The position numbers were made by a program, and so were the translations under genes. Positions 29,494-40,439 of a stretch of 64,000 nucleotides of DNA are shown here, in pieces (positions within the stretch are counted from its first letter, which is position 1; the number at the start of each line of letters is the position of its first letter). Source of the DNA: Mesostigma viride (lineage: Eukaryota; Streptophyta; Mesostigmatophyceae; Mesostigmatales; Mesostigmataceae); contig RPFO01000115.1 in assembly GCA_009746045.1 (NCBI GenBank), forward strand, positions 1-64,000. Reading direction: 5' to 3'. The notes under the pieces were generated by a model. That model made no database searches. It had not been told where the DNA came from and worked only from the letters and a program-made list of their open reading frames with translations.

Positions 29494-32400
29494 GAGTGCA
29501 GCCGCCCAAGAGTATGTACATGTGAGTGCCGTCGCCCCTAATTGCGTGCATTGTGTGTGTAAGTGTGTGTGCAGCAGCCCCTTGCGTGCGCGGTGTATGT
29601 ACGTGTGTGTGCAGCCGCCCCTTGCGTGCATGGTGTATGTACATGTGAGTGCCGTTGCCCCTTGCGTGCGCGGTGTATGTACGTGTGTGTGCAGCCGTCC
29701 CTTGCGTGCGCGGTGGATGTACATGTGCGGGCAGTTGCCCCTTGCGTGCGCGGTGTATGTACGTGTGTGTGCAGCCGTCCCTTGCGTGCGCGGTGTATGT
29801 ACGTGTGTGTGCAGCCGCCCCTTGCGTGCATGGTGAGTGTAAGTGTGTGTGCAGCAGCCCCTTGCGTGCGCAGTGTATGTACGTGTGTGTGCAGCCGCCC
29901 CTTGCGTGCGCGGTGTGTGTATACTGTGTGTGCATGCCGGCCCTTGCGTGCATGGTGTGTGTACGTGTGTGTGCAGCCGCCCCTTACATGGGCGGTGTAT
30001 GTACGTGTGTGTGCATGCCGGCCCTTGCGTGCGCGGTGTATGTACGTGTTAATGCAGCCGCCCCTTGCGTGCGCAGTGTATGTCCATGTGTGGGCAGTTT
30101 CCCCTTGCGTGCGCGGTGTATGTACGTGTGTGTGCAGCCGGCCCTTGCGTGCGCGGTGTGTGTACATGTGTGTGCAGTTGCCCCTTGCGTGCGCGGTGTA
30201 TGTAAGTGTGTGTGCAGCCGGCCCTTGCGTGCGCGGTGTGTGTACATGTGAGTGCAGCTGCCCCAAGCGTGCGCGGTGTGTGTACATGTGTGTGCAGTTG
30301 CCCCTTGCGTGCGCGGTGGATGTACGTGTGTGTGCATGCCGGCAATTGCGTGCATGGTGTGTGTACGTGTGTGTGCAGCCGCCCCTTGCGTGCGCGGTGT
30401 GTGTACGTGTGTGTGCACTCGCCCCTTGCGTGCGCGGTGGATGTACATGTGTGTGCAGCCGCCCCTTGCGTGCATGGTGTATGTACGTGTGTGTGCAGCC
30501 GCCCCTTGCGTGCGCGGTGTATGTACGTGTTAATGCAGCCGCCCCTTCCGTGCGCAGTGTATGTCCATGTGTGGACAGTTTCCCCTTAATTGCGTGCGCG
30601 GTGTATGTACGTGTGTGTGCAGCCGCCCCTTGCGTGCGCGGTGGATGTACGTGTGTGTGCAGCCGCCCCTTGCGTGCGCGGTGTGTGTACGTGTGTGTGC
30701 AGCCGCCCCTTGCGTGCGCGGTGTATGTACATGTGAGTGCCGTCGCCCCAAGCGTGCATTTTGTGTGTCAGTGTGTGTGCAGCAGCCCCTTGCGTGCGCG
30801 GTGTATGTACGTGTGTGTGCAGCCGCCCCGTGGTTGCGCGGTGGATGTACATGTGAGTGGAGTTGCCCCTTGCGTGCGCGGTGTATGTACGTGTGTGTGC
30901 AGCCGCCCCTTGCGTGCGCGGTGTAGGTACGTGTGTGTGCAGCCGCCCCAAGCGTGCGCGGTGTATGTACGTGTGTGTGCAGCCGGCCCTTGCGTGCATG
31001 GTGTGTGTACGTGTGTGTGCAGCCGGCCCTTGCGTGCGCGGTGTAGGTACGTATGTGTGCAGTCGCCCCTTGGGTGCGCGGTGTAGGTACGTATGTGTGC
31101 AGCCGCCCCTTGCGTGCGCGGTGTATGTACGTGTGTGTGCAGCCGCCCCTTGCGTGCATGGTGTATGTACATGTGAGTGCCGTTGCCCCTTGCGTGCGCG
31201 GTGTATGTACGTGTGTGTGCAGCCGTCCCTTAATTGCGTGCACGGTGTGTGTACGTGTGTGTGCAGCCGCCCCTTGCGTGCATGGTGAGTGTACCTGTGC
31301 GTGAAGTCGCTCCTTGCGTGCATGGTGTGTGTACGTGTGTGTGCAGCCGCCCCTTGCGTGCATGGTGTATGTACATGTGAGTGCCGTTGCCCCAAGCGTG
31401 CATTGTGTGTGTAAGTGTGTGTGCAGCCGGCCCTTGCGTGCATGGTGTGTGTACATGTGAGTGCAGCCGGCCCTTGCGTGCATGGTGTGTGTACGTGTGT
31501 GTGCAGTTGCCCCTTGCGTGCGCGGTGTATGTACGTGTGTGTGCAGCCGGCCCCTGCGTGCGCGGTGTATGTACGTGTGTGTGCAGTTGCCCCTTGCGTG
31601 CGCGGTGGATGTACGTGTGTGTGCAGCCGGCCCTTGCGTGCGCGGTGTGTGTACATGTGAGTGCAGCTGCCCCAAGCGTGCGCGGTGTGTGTACATGTGT
31701 GTGCAGTTGCCCCTTGCGTGCGCGGTGGATGTACGTGTGTGTGCAGCCGCCCCTTGCGTGCGCGGTGTAGGTACGTGTGTGTGCAGCCGCCCCAAGCGTG
31801 CGCGGTGTGTGTACGTGTGTGTGCACTCGCCCCTTGCGTGCGCGGTGGATGTACATGTGTGTGCAGCCGCCCCTTGCGTGCATGGTGTATGTCCATGTGT
31901 GGGCAGTTGCCCCTTGCGTGCGCGGTGTATGTACATGTTTTTGCACTCGCCCCTTGCGTGCATGGTGTATGTATGTGTGTGTGCAGCCGCCCCTTGCGTG
32001 CGCGGTGGATGTACGTGTGTGTGCAGCCACCCCTTTCGTGCGCGGTGTATGTACATGTGAGTGCCGTCGCCCCAAGCGTGCATTTTGTGTGTAAGTGTGT
32101 GTGCAGCAGCCCCTTGCGTGCGCGGTGTATGTACGTGTGTGTGCAGCCGCCCCGTGGTTGCGCGGTGGATGTACATGTGAGTGGAGCCGGTCCTTGCGTG
32201 CGCGGTGTATGTACGTGTGTGTGCAGCCGCCCCTTGCGTGCGTGGTGTGTGTACATGTAAGTGCAGCCGCCCCTTGCGTGCGCGGTGTATGTACGTGTGT
32301 GTGCAGCCGCCCCAAGCGTGCGCGGTGTGTTACATGTGAGTGCAGCTGCCCCAAGCGTGCGCGGTGTGTGTACATGTGTGTGCAGTTGCCCCTTGCGTGC

Positions 32401-33197
32401 GCGGTGGATGTACGTGTGTGTGCATGCCGGCAATTGCGTGCATGGTGTGTGTACGTGTGTGTGCAGCCGCCCCTTGCGTGCGCGGTGTGTGTACGTGTGT
32501 GTGCACTCGCCCCTTGCGTGCGCGGTGGATGTACATGTGTGTGCAGCCGCCCCTTGCGTGCATGGTGTATGTCCATGTGTGGGCAGTTGCCCCTTGCGTG
32601 CGCGGCGTATGTACATGTTTTTGCACTCGCCCCTTGCGTGCATGGTGTATGTATGTGTGTGTGCAGCCGCCCCTTGCGTGCGCGGTGGATGTACGTGTGT
32701 GTGCAGCCACCCCTTTCGTGCGCGGTGTATGTACATGTGAGTGCCGTCGCCCCAAGCGTGCATTTTGTGTGTAAGTGTGTGTGCAGCAGCCCCTTGCGTG
32801 TGCGGTGTATGTACGTGTGTGTGCAGCCGTCCCTTGCGTGCGCGGTGTATGTACGTGTGTGTGCAGCCGCCCCTTGCGTGCATGGTGAGTGTAAGTGTGT
32901 GTGCAGCCGCCCCTTGCGTGCGCGGTGTAGGTACGTATGTGTGCAGCCGCCCCTTGCGTGCGCGGTGTATGTACGTGTGTGTGCAGCCGCCCCAAGCGTG
33001 CGCGGTGTGTGTACATGTGAGTGCAGCTGCCCCAAGCGTGCGCGGTGTGTGTACATGTGTGTGCAGTTGCCCCTTGCGTGCGCGGTGGATGTACGTGTGT
33101 GTGCATGCCGGCAATTGCGTGCATGGTGTGTGTACGTGTGTGTGCAGCCGCCCCTTGCGTGCGCGGTGTGTGTACATGTGAGTGCCGTCGCCCCAAG
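29494..33197. repeat. 40-bp minisatellite, segment 2
   Basis: This continues segment 1 after element 2. Blocks carrying CATGCCGGCAATTGCGTGC, CATTTTGTGTGTAAG and CCCCGTGGTTGCGCGG recur at several hundred bases' spacing (for example near 30.3, 32.4 and 33.1 kb), showing recent block duplication. It ends ...GTCGCCCCAAG at the left duplication of the TIR element. Confidence 0.92.
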
Positions 33198-33300
33198 GGG
33201 TGGTTTTACCGGATTAGGATACATTTGCACGGCTTCAAATGTATCCTAAATGCACCATTGGCAAACATGGTTTCTGGACATGGTCAATATCATTCATATG

Positions 33301-33333
33301 TTTGGCAAGCATGATATGATCATGCTTGCCAAA
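33301..33333. repeat. Hairpin inverted repeat
   Basis: TTTGGCAAGCATGAT, three bases, then ATCATGCTTGCCAAA. The arms are perfect over 15 bp. Confidence 0.9.
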
Positions 33334-34240
33334 GATGTTGTCTCTTTTCATATTTCACACATATATTATCGGCCTCGGCGTGCCATGCTTCCACGTTTGT
33401 TGTCTCTTTTCATATATTGTGAATATGATCAATAAAATTCCAAACATGACCATGTTGGAGACTTCAAGTGGAGCATCATGATTACTGTTTTCACTATTAC
33501 GTAACCCATGGTTCATGTTAACATGGCATAATGAGCAATCCTATTGACCCCATGACTAATGGTGAAGTTAATAAAGTTACATCGTGGCACGTCACTATAG
33601 CATCAAGTTGCATCATTGTGCATAAAGTAGTTTAGCACTGAGTTGGCATGCCAACACCAGGTACACTAAATAAATTAAAACCAGAATTGATAAACAACCC
33701 AGTATCCAAATACAGTATCCATATATATGCAGGTCGTACTACAGGTACAGCCACGGCTGCCACGCGGCTTCTGCAGCGATCACGCTCTTTCTCCTAGACA
33801 ATTGCTCTACTGGTCCCTACAGGTCGGTCGACTTGGACCATGATGCGTCAAGAACAGTTAATTGACCGACTTAAACAAGATGTTTGTCTACATGCAGCTG
33901 TCTGCACCTAACTAACGCGAAACCGCGTGCTACCAAATATAGGGGCAAATGCATGAGTAACACATGTCAACGCACAACCGGTGGAAATCACGCGATACCA
34001 ACCGCGGCAACAGTGGTGTGAACATAGCGGGCACTGACATGCAAAAAAGCACCAGCAGCGGCATCAGTAGCAAATTGTAGTAGCGGAACAATAGCCACTA
34101 CATCAATGCAACAACACATCAGCCCAGCAACACAGCAGCAGCATGACCGTAGCACAGCAGCAGCACAACTGTAGCACATCAACACGGCCGCATAGCAGGA
34201 GCACAAGTCAGCGCAGCAGCAACTTAGTATGCCGATTCCT

Positions 34241-34282
34241 GAATTTCCTATCAGTGGACTATAGTCCATTGATAGGAAATTC
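34241..34282. repeat. 42-bp near-perfect palindrome
   Basis: It begins GAATTTCCTATCA, centres on CTATAG and ends TGATAGGAAATTC, with one mismatched pair. Confidence 0.9.
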
Positions 34283-34499
34283 ACTAATAGGCAGTACTAG
34301 CTCAGCAGCACGGCAGCAATGCAGCAGTGCATCAACACAGCAGCACGACAGCAATACATCAGCGGCACGGCAGCAATGCAGCAACACATCAGCACAATAG
34401 CACAGCAGCAGCACGGCAGCAATGCAGCAGCAATAGCATGGCAGCACAGCAGCAGCAGCAGCACATGAGCAGCTCAATGACAACAACGCTGCTTGCGCT

Positions 34500-35717
34500 T
34501 CAGCAGTCGTCGTCGTCGTCATCGTCATCGGCAAGGATGAGCGCTCGCTTCCGACGCCGGGAGGCGCCTGCGTTGTTGTTCTCCGCCACAACGTCGCTGG
34601 GTGGAACCATCTCGCGCAATCGAGCCTCGGCCAGGGTGATATCCGGCGCTTGCAACGCAGGGACGACCACACCGGGGCACCCGCAGATCTGTGCCTCCAG
34701 CTCGTGGAGAGGCACGCAAGAAACCGCGTCCTCCTCCCAACGGGCACCCCAGTACATGGCTACCATGTCGTTTTGCGTGTCGACAACAGCGACACGACCA
34801 TGGTACCTGCCGTCCCGGCTTTCGGTGCGACCGTCCGCGGATGTCACACGCTCCGACGCCCAATGACACACGACTTGCCCTACGAGGTTGCGGCTGCCAC
34901 TCTTGACCTGCAGCGTTACGCCTTCCCAGCATGCCTTCGCCATGCCGACGATGCCCTTCGAGCATTCAGCATCTTGCCACTTCACGACCGGGTGTTCCGC
35001 GTCATAGGGCACCTCCTTCAGCGCCTTGAGGCACTCCTTGGTGAGCTTTTTGTTCGCACCCAAGGAGACTCCATGGGGCGGCTGACCTCGCTTGCCCACC
35101 ACTTGTGTCAAGACGAGGTCTGAGGCGGTGATGATCACCGTGTGCGCCGCAGTGGTTGGTGGATGGGGCCATTGCGCAATGTCTGTATTCCACGGGTGCC
35201 ACGTGTCATGCAAATGCTTAGCGCGGTATACAAAGAGCTCAATAGAAGGTTGGCCGCCATCCTCCTTCGCAACCACCTCCTTGATGATGCCAACGAGGAC
35301 TGGAGTCCACGTGAGCTTCGAGTTGCAGAGAATACCAGCTGAAGGGTGCCAGTATAGAACAGCGGAGCCTTTCTCAACGCCTTGCATGCGCTTCAAGTAA
35401 GCGACCTTGGCTGCCATGGCCCTGTCTTCTGCCGCCCATTCCTGCTGTGTGTGGCCATCATGACGAACTCGGTCTACCAGCGGGGTGACGCGCACCGCCT
35501 CTGCGTCAACCAACGCCATGAAGTGCTCTTCTTGCGTCGGTGGTGGTTCAGGCGCTGCATCGTGCTCACGCAGGGTGGAGATGTCCGCGCGAGATGGCCA
35601 CGGCAAAGGGCGCCACTCCTCAGGCACCTCCTCAGGGGCATGTGGGACTTGACTTGCGAAAAAAGGCCTTGTTTGGCTTGATGGTGTCGGGCGGAAAGTA
35701 CCACTGCCAGATGCCAT
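34500..35717 (-). CDS. Unknown protein, C-terminal part, in the TIR element
   Basis: 405 residues as an open frame. The first 20 or so residues are probably out of register (see the upstream ORF). Readable features are a Trp/Pro-rich start (EEWRPLPWPS), a segment SAVLYWHPSAG...VLVGIIKEVV...ELFVYRAKHLHDTWHPWNTD, and HTVIITASDLVLTQVV. A second similar fold-like part reads HGRVAVVDTQNDMVAMYWG. A basic RRRKR patch and a terminal run of eight Asp end the protein. The two beta-rich segments could be BAH/SH3-like, but that is only a shape impression. I do not recognise the family. Codon choice and composition look like real coding sequence, unlike the surrounding satellites. Confidence 0.6.
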   Translation of the reverse strand: MASGSGTFRPTPSSQTRPFFASQVPHAPEEVPEEWRPLPWPSRADISTLREHDAAPEPPPTQEEHFMALVDAEAVRVTPLVDRVRHDGHTQQEWAAEDRAMAAKVAYLKRMQGVEKGSAVLYWHPSAGILCNSKLTWTPVLVGIIKEVVAKEDGGQPSIELFVYRAKHLHDTWHPWNTDIAQWPHPPTTAAHTVIITASDLVLTQVVGKRGQPPHGVSLGANKKLTKECLKALKEVPYDAEHPVVKWQDAECSKGIVGMAKACWEGVTLQVKSGSRNLVGQVVCHWASERVTSADGRTESRDGRYHGRVAVVDTQNDMVAMYWGARWEEDAVSCVPLHELEAQICGCPGVVVPALQAPDITLAEARLREMVPPSDVVAENNNAGASRRRKRALILADDDDDDDDC

Positions 35718-37080
35718 GGGGCAACTTCTCGACCCTTGTTTTGATCGACTCCAGCTCCTTCCCCAGAAACTCCATGTTCAATGGTGCGAAGGCTGGGGTG
35801 TCCTGCAACATCGGAATGCGGTCTGGATCCACAAGTCGGACGCCAAACAGCGGCCGCCCCTCCGCATCAAACCTGTATGGCTGTGTCATCGCCTTCCCCC
35901 ACCGTGGCGCGCCTTCCTGTCGAGTCCCCGCGGGCTGCCACGGCGTCTTTTGGGACTCCGTGGGCCGGTAGGACAACCAGGTCTCTGTGTTGCCCTGTAC
36001 CTGGAAGAAGACGGCGTGGTGCACCTTCATTGAGCGACCGCGTTTTTCAGGCACCGGCTGTGCCGCTCCGCCGCTCCGCCGCTCCGCCGCCCGCCGGCTG
36101 CGCCGCCGGCCCGCCGCGCGCCGGCTGCCCCGCCCCGTAGCCCGTCGACAGGCTGCCCCGCCCCGCCGCATGCCAGCTGCGCCGGCCCGCCGCCCACGCG
36201 CGCCGGCAGCGCCGTTGGCCCCCGCGCGCCGACGGCCCTGCCCCGCCGCCCGTTGACAGCCCCGCCCCGCCGCATGCCAGCTGCGCCGGCCCGCCGCCCA
36301 TGCGCGCCGGCAGCGCCGCTGGCCCCCGCGCGCCGACGGCCCTGCCCCGCCGCCCGTCGACTGCCCCGCCCCGCCGCCCGTCGACAGCCCTGCCCCGCCG
36401 CATGCAGGCTGCGCCGCCGCTGCCACCTCGCTGCGCGCTGGCTGCGCCACCTCGCCGCCCGCCGACGGCGCCGCCCCGCCGCCCACCGGCTGCCCCGCCC
36501 CGCCGCCCGTCGACTGCCCCGCCCCGCCGCATGCCAGCTGCGCCGGCCCGCCGCCCACGCGCGCCGGCAGCGCCGCTGGCCCCCCGCGCGCTGACGGCCC
36601 TGCCCCGCCGCCCGTCGACTGCCCCGCCCCGCCGCCCGTCGACAGCCCCGACCCACCGCATGCCAGGTGCGCCGGCCCGCCGCCCGCGCGCGCCGGCAGC
36701 GCCGCTGGCCCCCCGCGCGCCGACGGCCCTGCCCCGCCGCCCGTCGACAGCCCTGCCCCGCCGCCCGTCGACAGCCCCGCCCCGCCGCATGCCAGCTGCG
36801 CCGGCCCGCTGCCCACGCGCGCCGGCAGCGCCGCTGGCCCTGCCCCGCCGCCCGTCGACTGCCCCGCCCCGCCGCCCGTCGACAGCCCTGCCCCGCCGCA
36901 TGCCAGGTGCGCCGGCCCGCCGCCCGCGCGCACCGGCAGCGCCGCTGGCCCCCCGCGCGCCGACGGCCCTGCCCCGCCGCCCGTCGACAGCCCCGCCCCG
37001 CCGCATGCCAGCTGCGCCGGCCGGCCGCCCATGCGCGCCATGCGCTTCGCAGGTCCATTGGGATCATGAGGCCTGCGCAA
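35632..37080 (-). CDS. Unknown protein, N-terminal part with Gly/Ala-rich repeats
   Basis: 482 residues as read. The first 350 are a translated GC-rich minisatellite (GGGAG, GLSTGGGAG, QLACGGAG) and may not be protein at all. From about 36040 downward the text becomes ordinary protein: KVHHAVFFQVQGNTETWLSYRPTE, then GRPLFGVRLVDPDRIPM, NMEFLGKELESIKTRVEKLPHGIWQWYFPPD and KPNKAFF. The frame then ends at 35632. The next frame (34500-35717) continues with FFASQVPHAPEEVPEEW, so the two are one gene split by one base at the A6 run near 35660. Function unknown. Confidence 0.5.
   Translation of the reverse strand: MRRPHDPNGPAKRMARMGGRPAQLACGGAGLSTGGGAGPSARGGPAALPVRAGGGPAHLACGGAGLSTGGGAGQSTGGGAGPAALPARVGSGPAQLACGGAGLSTGGGAGLSTGGGAGPSARGGPAALPARAGGGPAHLACGGSGLSTGGGAGQSTGGGAGPSARGGPAALPARVGGGPAQLACGGAGQSTGGGAGQPVGGGAAPSAGGEVAQPARSEVAAAAQPACGGAGLSTGGGAGQSTGGGAGPSARGGQRRCRRAWAAGRRSWHAAGRGCQRAAGQGRRRAGANGAAGARGRRAGAAGMRRGGAACRRATGRGSRRAAGRRRSRRAAERRSGGAAQPVPEKRGRSMKVHHAVFFQVQGNTETWLSYRPTESQKTPWQPAGTRQEGAPRWGKAMTQPYRFDAEGRPLFGVRLVDPDRIPMLQDTPAFAPLNMEFLGKELESIKTRVEKLPHGIWQWYFPPDTIKPNKAFFRKSSPTCP
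36060..37040. repeat. GC-rich minisatellite
   Basis: Tandem units of roughly 100-130 bp are built on CCGCCGCCCGTCGACAGCC and CATGCCAGCTGCGCCGGCCC. All frames are open on both strands. Confidence 0.85.
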
Positions 37081-37112
37081 AATCTCACCTCGGAGGCCCG
37101 TGCTACTTCTAG

Positions 37113-38489
37113 TAAGATGCTTGCATTTTCAATGCGTCACCTATATGCAGGCATAGAGGGTGGTACATGGCGCTAGACTCATCAAGGGATAGGAGCCATG
37201 CCCTCAGCAATTACTCACCTCCTGGCCCTTGCTGTTGCGGTCTCGGATTAAGATGATGGTCTACACGCCGCCGCATGCAAACAAGGAATGAGAGACAAAG
37301 CCGTGCGAGGCCAATATGGGCACAGTGAGAGAAACAAGTCGACGCGAACCTACATCACGAGTGTCAGCGAAGGGGACCCATGGGAGAAGTCTCCCTCCCA
37401 TGGTATCATTCACGGACACACGCAGCGGCCATGGGAACAGCCAAAACAGCAGGTTCACACACGCAAGGGCAACGACCTGCAGTGCCTGACCAGCATGTCG
37501 GTCAGTTGTGATTGGCAAGGCAGAGCCACACACACCAGGTACACGCTGCATGGGCAGGGAAGACGCTCTTACATGAGAAAAAGCGAGGAAACGTGCGCGA
37601 GAAGGATATTAAGAGCGATCCGCGCTAGAAGGATGCTACAATAGCATCATATATTCAAGAATTAGCAAAGAAAGATGTAGAAAAGAGACAAAAGAAAGAA
37701 ATACGAGAGAAAGCAAAGACAGGGAGCTGCCAAACCGGGCAGACAAAAGGTTACGAGCGGCAAGAGTTGTGAACGCTGCACTTGATTGCTTTCTCTGACT
37801 TGTCAACTGCGAAGAGTGACTGATATCTCTGGAAATGGTATGCTCAGCATCCCATGGTAATGAAATGGTGAGCTATGCTGTCAGACATGCCTATATAACA
37901 TAGCTACCCTAGGGTCCTAATACAAAACTAGAAATCAAACCATACCGTGAGTTTCCCGGCTCGCACGGCCTCCTCCCTTTGTGCCAACGCCTGCAAACAC
38001 AACGGGCCGTGGAGGAGGGTGGAAAGGTGGGCAAGTGTGGAGGAGTTTGGGGGGGACCGGGTTGAGCAGCGGTGGGGGAAAGATGTGCCGGTCATGATGT
38101 TGTCAACTACAGCTGTTGTATCGTGATTCACCTTCAATAAGTCTACTGTTCTACATCCGGTGGTGGATGGACACAAGCAATAAAGGCCCCGCCCACAACT
38201 CAGATTTCTTTAGAAAATCTACTGATCTACATTCGATGGCGCCTTCACAGAAGCAGGAAACTCCGCCCACCGGTCAAATGTGACGCCCAACAAAGCCCCA
38301 ACTTATTTCTTCAAGAAGTATACTGTTTTACATCCGGTAGTGCTTGGACAGAAGCAATATGTAAAGCCCGCCCACAAATCGGATTTCTTTACGAAAAACC
38401 TGTTTTACATTCGATGGGGTCTTGACAGATTCAAGCAGCAATACTCGTTTCTACCTGCGTGCGACTGCAGCGGCCGAGTGCTGCAACTT
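37113..38489. other. Gene-free interval of the TIR element
   Basis: No gene is seen. About 38140-38430 holds degenerate direct repeats built on TACTGTTTTACATCCGGT, followed by GCCCGCCCACAA and GATTTCTTTA, in about four diverged copies. Confidence 0.55.
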
Positions 38490-39640
38490 GCCTTCACGTC
38501 CCAGTCTTCACGTGACAGTCCTGGTCTTCACGTCTTCACGTCTTCACGTCTTCACGTCTTCACGTCTTTCACGTCTTCACGTCTTCACGACTTCACCTGA
38601 ACTTGCGGCGTATCGTATCTTTGATACCTTGCATGCACGTCTTCACGTCTTCACGTCTTCACCGCGTCTTCACCTGTCTTCACCACGTCTTCACGTCTTC
38701 GCGTCTTCACGTCTTCACGGCTTCACCTGAACACCTGAACTTCACCTGAACTTGCCGTATCGTGTCTTCACGTCTTCACGTCTTCACGTCTTCACGTCTT
38801 CACGTCTTCACCGCGTCTTCACCTGTCTTCACCACGTCTTCACGGCTTCACGGCTTCACGTCTTCACGGCTTCACCTGAACACCTGAACTTCACCTGAAC
38901 TTGCCGTATCGTGTCTTCACGTCTTCACGTCTTCACGTCTTCACGTCTTCACCGCGTCTTCACCTGTCTTCACCACGTCTTCACGGCTTCACGTCTTCAC
39001 GTCTTCACGGCTTCACCTGAACACCTGAACTTCACCTGAACTTGCCGTATCGTGTCTTCACGTCTTCACGTCTTCACGTCTTCACGTCTTCACGTCTTCA
39101 CCGCGTCTTCACCTGTCTTCACCACGTCTTCACGGCTTCACGGCTTCACGTCTTCACGGCTTCACCTGAACACCTGAACTTCACCTGAACTTGCCGTATC
39201 GTGTCTTCACGTCTTCACGTCTTCACGTCTTCACGTCTTCACGTCTTCACCGCGTCTTCACCTGTCTTCACCACGTCTTCACGGCTTCACGGCTTCACGT
39301 CTTCACGGCTTCACCTGAACACCTGAACTTCACCTGAACTTGCCGTATCGTGTCTTCACGTCTTCACGTCTTCACGTCTTCACGTCTTCACCGCGTCTTC
39401 ACCTGTCTTCACCACGTCTTCACGGCTTCACGGCTTCACGTCTTCACGGCTTCACCTGAACACCTGAACTTCACCTGAACTTGCCGTATCGTGTCTTCAC
39501 GTCTTCACGTCTTCACGTCTTCACGTCTTCACGTCTTCACCGCGTCTTCACCTGTCTTCACCACGTCTTCACGGCTTCACGGCTTCACGTCTTCACCGCG
39601 TCTTCACCTGTCTTCACCACGTCTTCACGCCTGAACACCT
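38490..39640. repeat. TCTTCACG 8-bp satellite with about 148-bp higher-order unit
   Basis: Runs of TCTTCACG are broken by CCGCGTCTTCACCTGTCTTC and by CACCTGAACTTGCCGTATCG. The composite recurs about every 145-150 bases (near 38745, 38893, 39037, 39185, 39335 and 39478). Confidence 0.9.
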
Positions 39641-39811
39641 GAACTTTGCGTATCGTATCTTTCATACATTGCATCATTTGCATGCCTTGGAGCTGCACGT
39701 CTTCAAGCAGTGTCACCCAGTTCCCGCTTGATTCAAATGCACTTCGCGCTTGAATTCGTGACTTCGCCCCGCTCAAGGTGGAAAGAATGATGGGCACTAG
39801 CCACGGGAACT

Positions 39812-40159
39812 ATGCCCGATGCTGATAGCCGAAGCGATGACATGGACGAATTGATTGATTTGTGTTATGCCGGGGACGATTGTAGAAAATGGGTGCTAGG
39901 AAAGAAATCTGGTGCCATGAAAGTAGATTTTTTGGCCGGTGCAAACCACCAATGCGCCGGCCGATGTGGCAAGGTCCTGCACGGCAGCCAGAGCGCACCC
40001 AGCCAGAGCGTACCCAGCCGCTGCCGCCGCCGACCCCCGTACTGGTGGGCGTGGAACAGACGATGAGAGAGATGCAACGAGCTATGGAGAACCAAAGCAA
40101 GAAGGTTGAAGAGCTTGGTTTGCAGCTGCGTCAAGAGGTGCAGAAACAAGTGGTCCAGC

Positions 40160-40198
<39 letters not shown>

Positions 40199-40235
40199 TG
40201 CAGCAGCAACTGCAGCAGCAACTGCAGCAACAACT

Positions 40236-40307
<72 letters not shown>

Positions 40308-40439
40308 CTTCAGTTCCCGCAGGCAGCGTCGGCAATGTCGCAGTTTCCACAGGCATTGTCGGCACTGCAGCAGTTTTCGCAGGGACCGTCGGCAGCAGAG
40401 CAGTTCCCGCAGGGATCATCGGTGGTGCAGCAGTTCTTT
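39812..40439 (+). CDS. Unknown Gln-rich protein, first exon
   Basis: Three frames each look coding in turn. The ATG at 39812 opens DMDELIDLCYAGDDCRKWVLGKKSG. From about 39935 the next frame gives MWQGPARQPERTQ and a coiled coil VEQTMREMQRAMENQSKKVEELGLQLRQEV, followed by a poly-Gln run from CAG repeats (40164-40306). From about 40308 the third frame gives ten-residue repeats LQFPQAASAM, SQFPQALSAL, QQFSQGPSAA, EQFPQGSSVV. The switches sit near a T6 run and next to the CAG tract, so indels or read errors are likely. The exon would end TTT before GTGAGT at 40440, in phase 0. No family recognised. Confidence 0.5.
40164..40306 (+). repeat. (CAG)n microsatellite
   Basis: CAG runs with CTGCAG interruptions in the middle. 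The reverse strand gives a Leu run, which I do not treat as coding. Confidence 0.95.

Larger units (their letters stand above)
33198..34499. other. Left non-coding part of the TIR element
   Basis: It holds the left TIR, a 15-bp-arm hairpin at 33301-33333, unremarkable AT-rich sequence to about 34000, then CAG/CAACA-rich degenerate repeats to 34490. A 42-bp near-perfect palindrome lies at 34241-34282. No convincing gene. Confidence 0.6.

Noticed and set aside
29494-33197. CRISPR-like appearance of regular 40-bp units
   Set aside because: There are no unique spacers between conserved repeats. The whole unit is repeated with point variants, and the context is eukaryotic.
36027-37112. Large Gly/Ala/Arg-rich open frames on both strands
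   Set aside because: GC-rich minisatellite with no stops in several frames. Only the part below about 36050 on the minus strand reads as ordinary protein.
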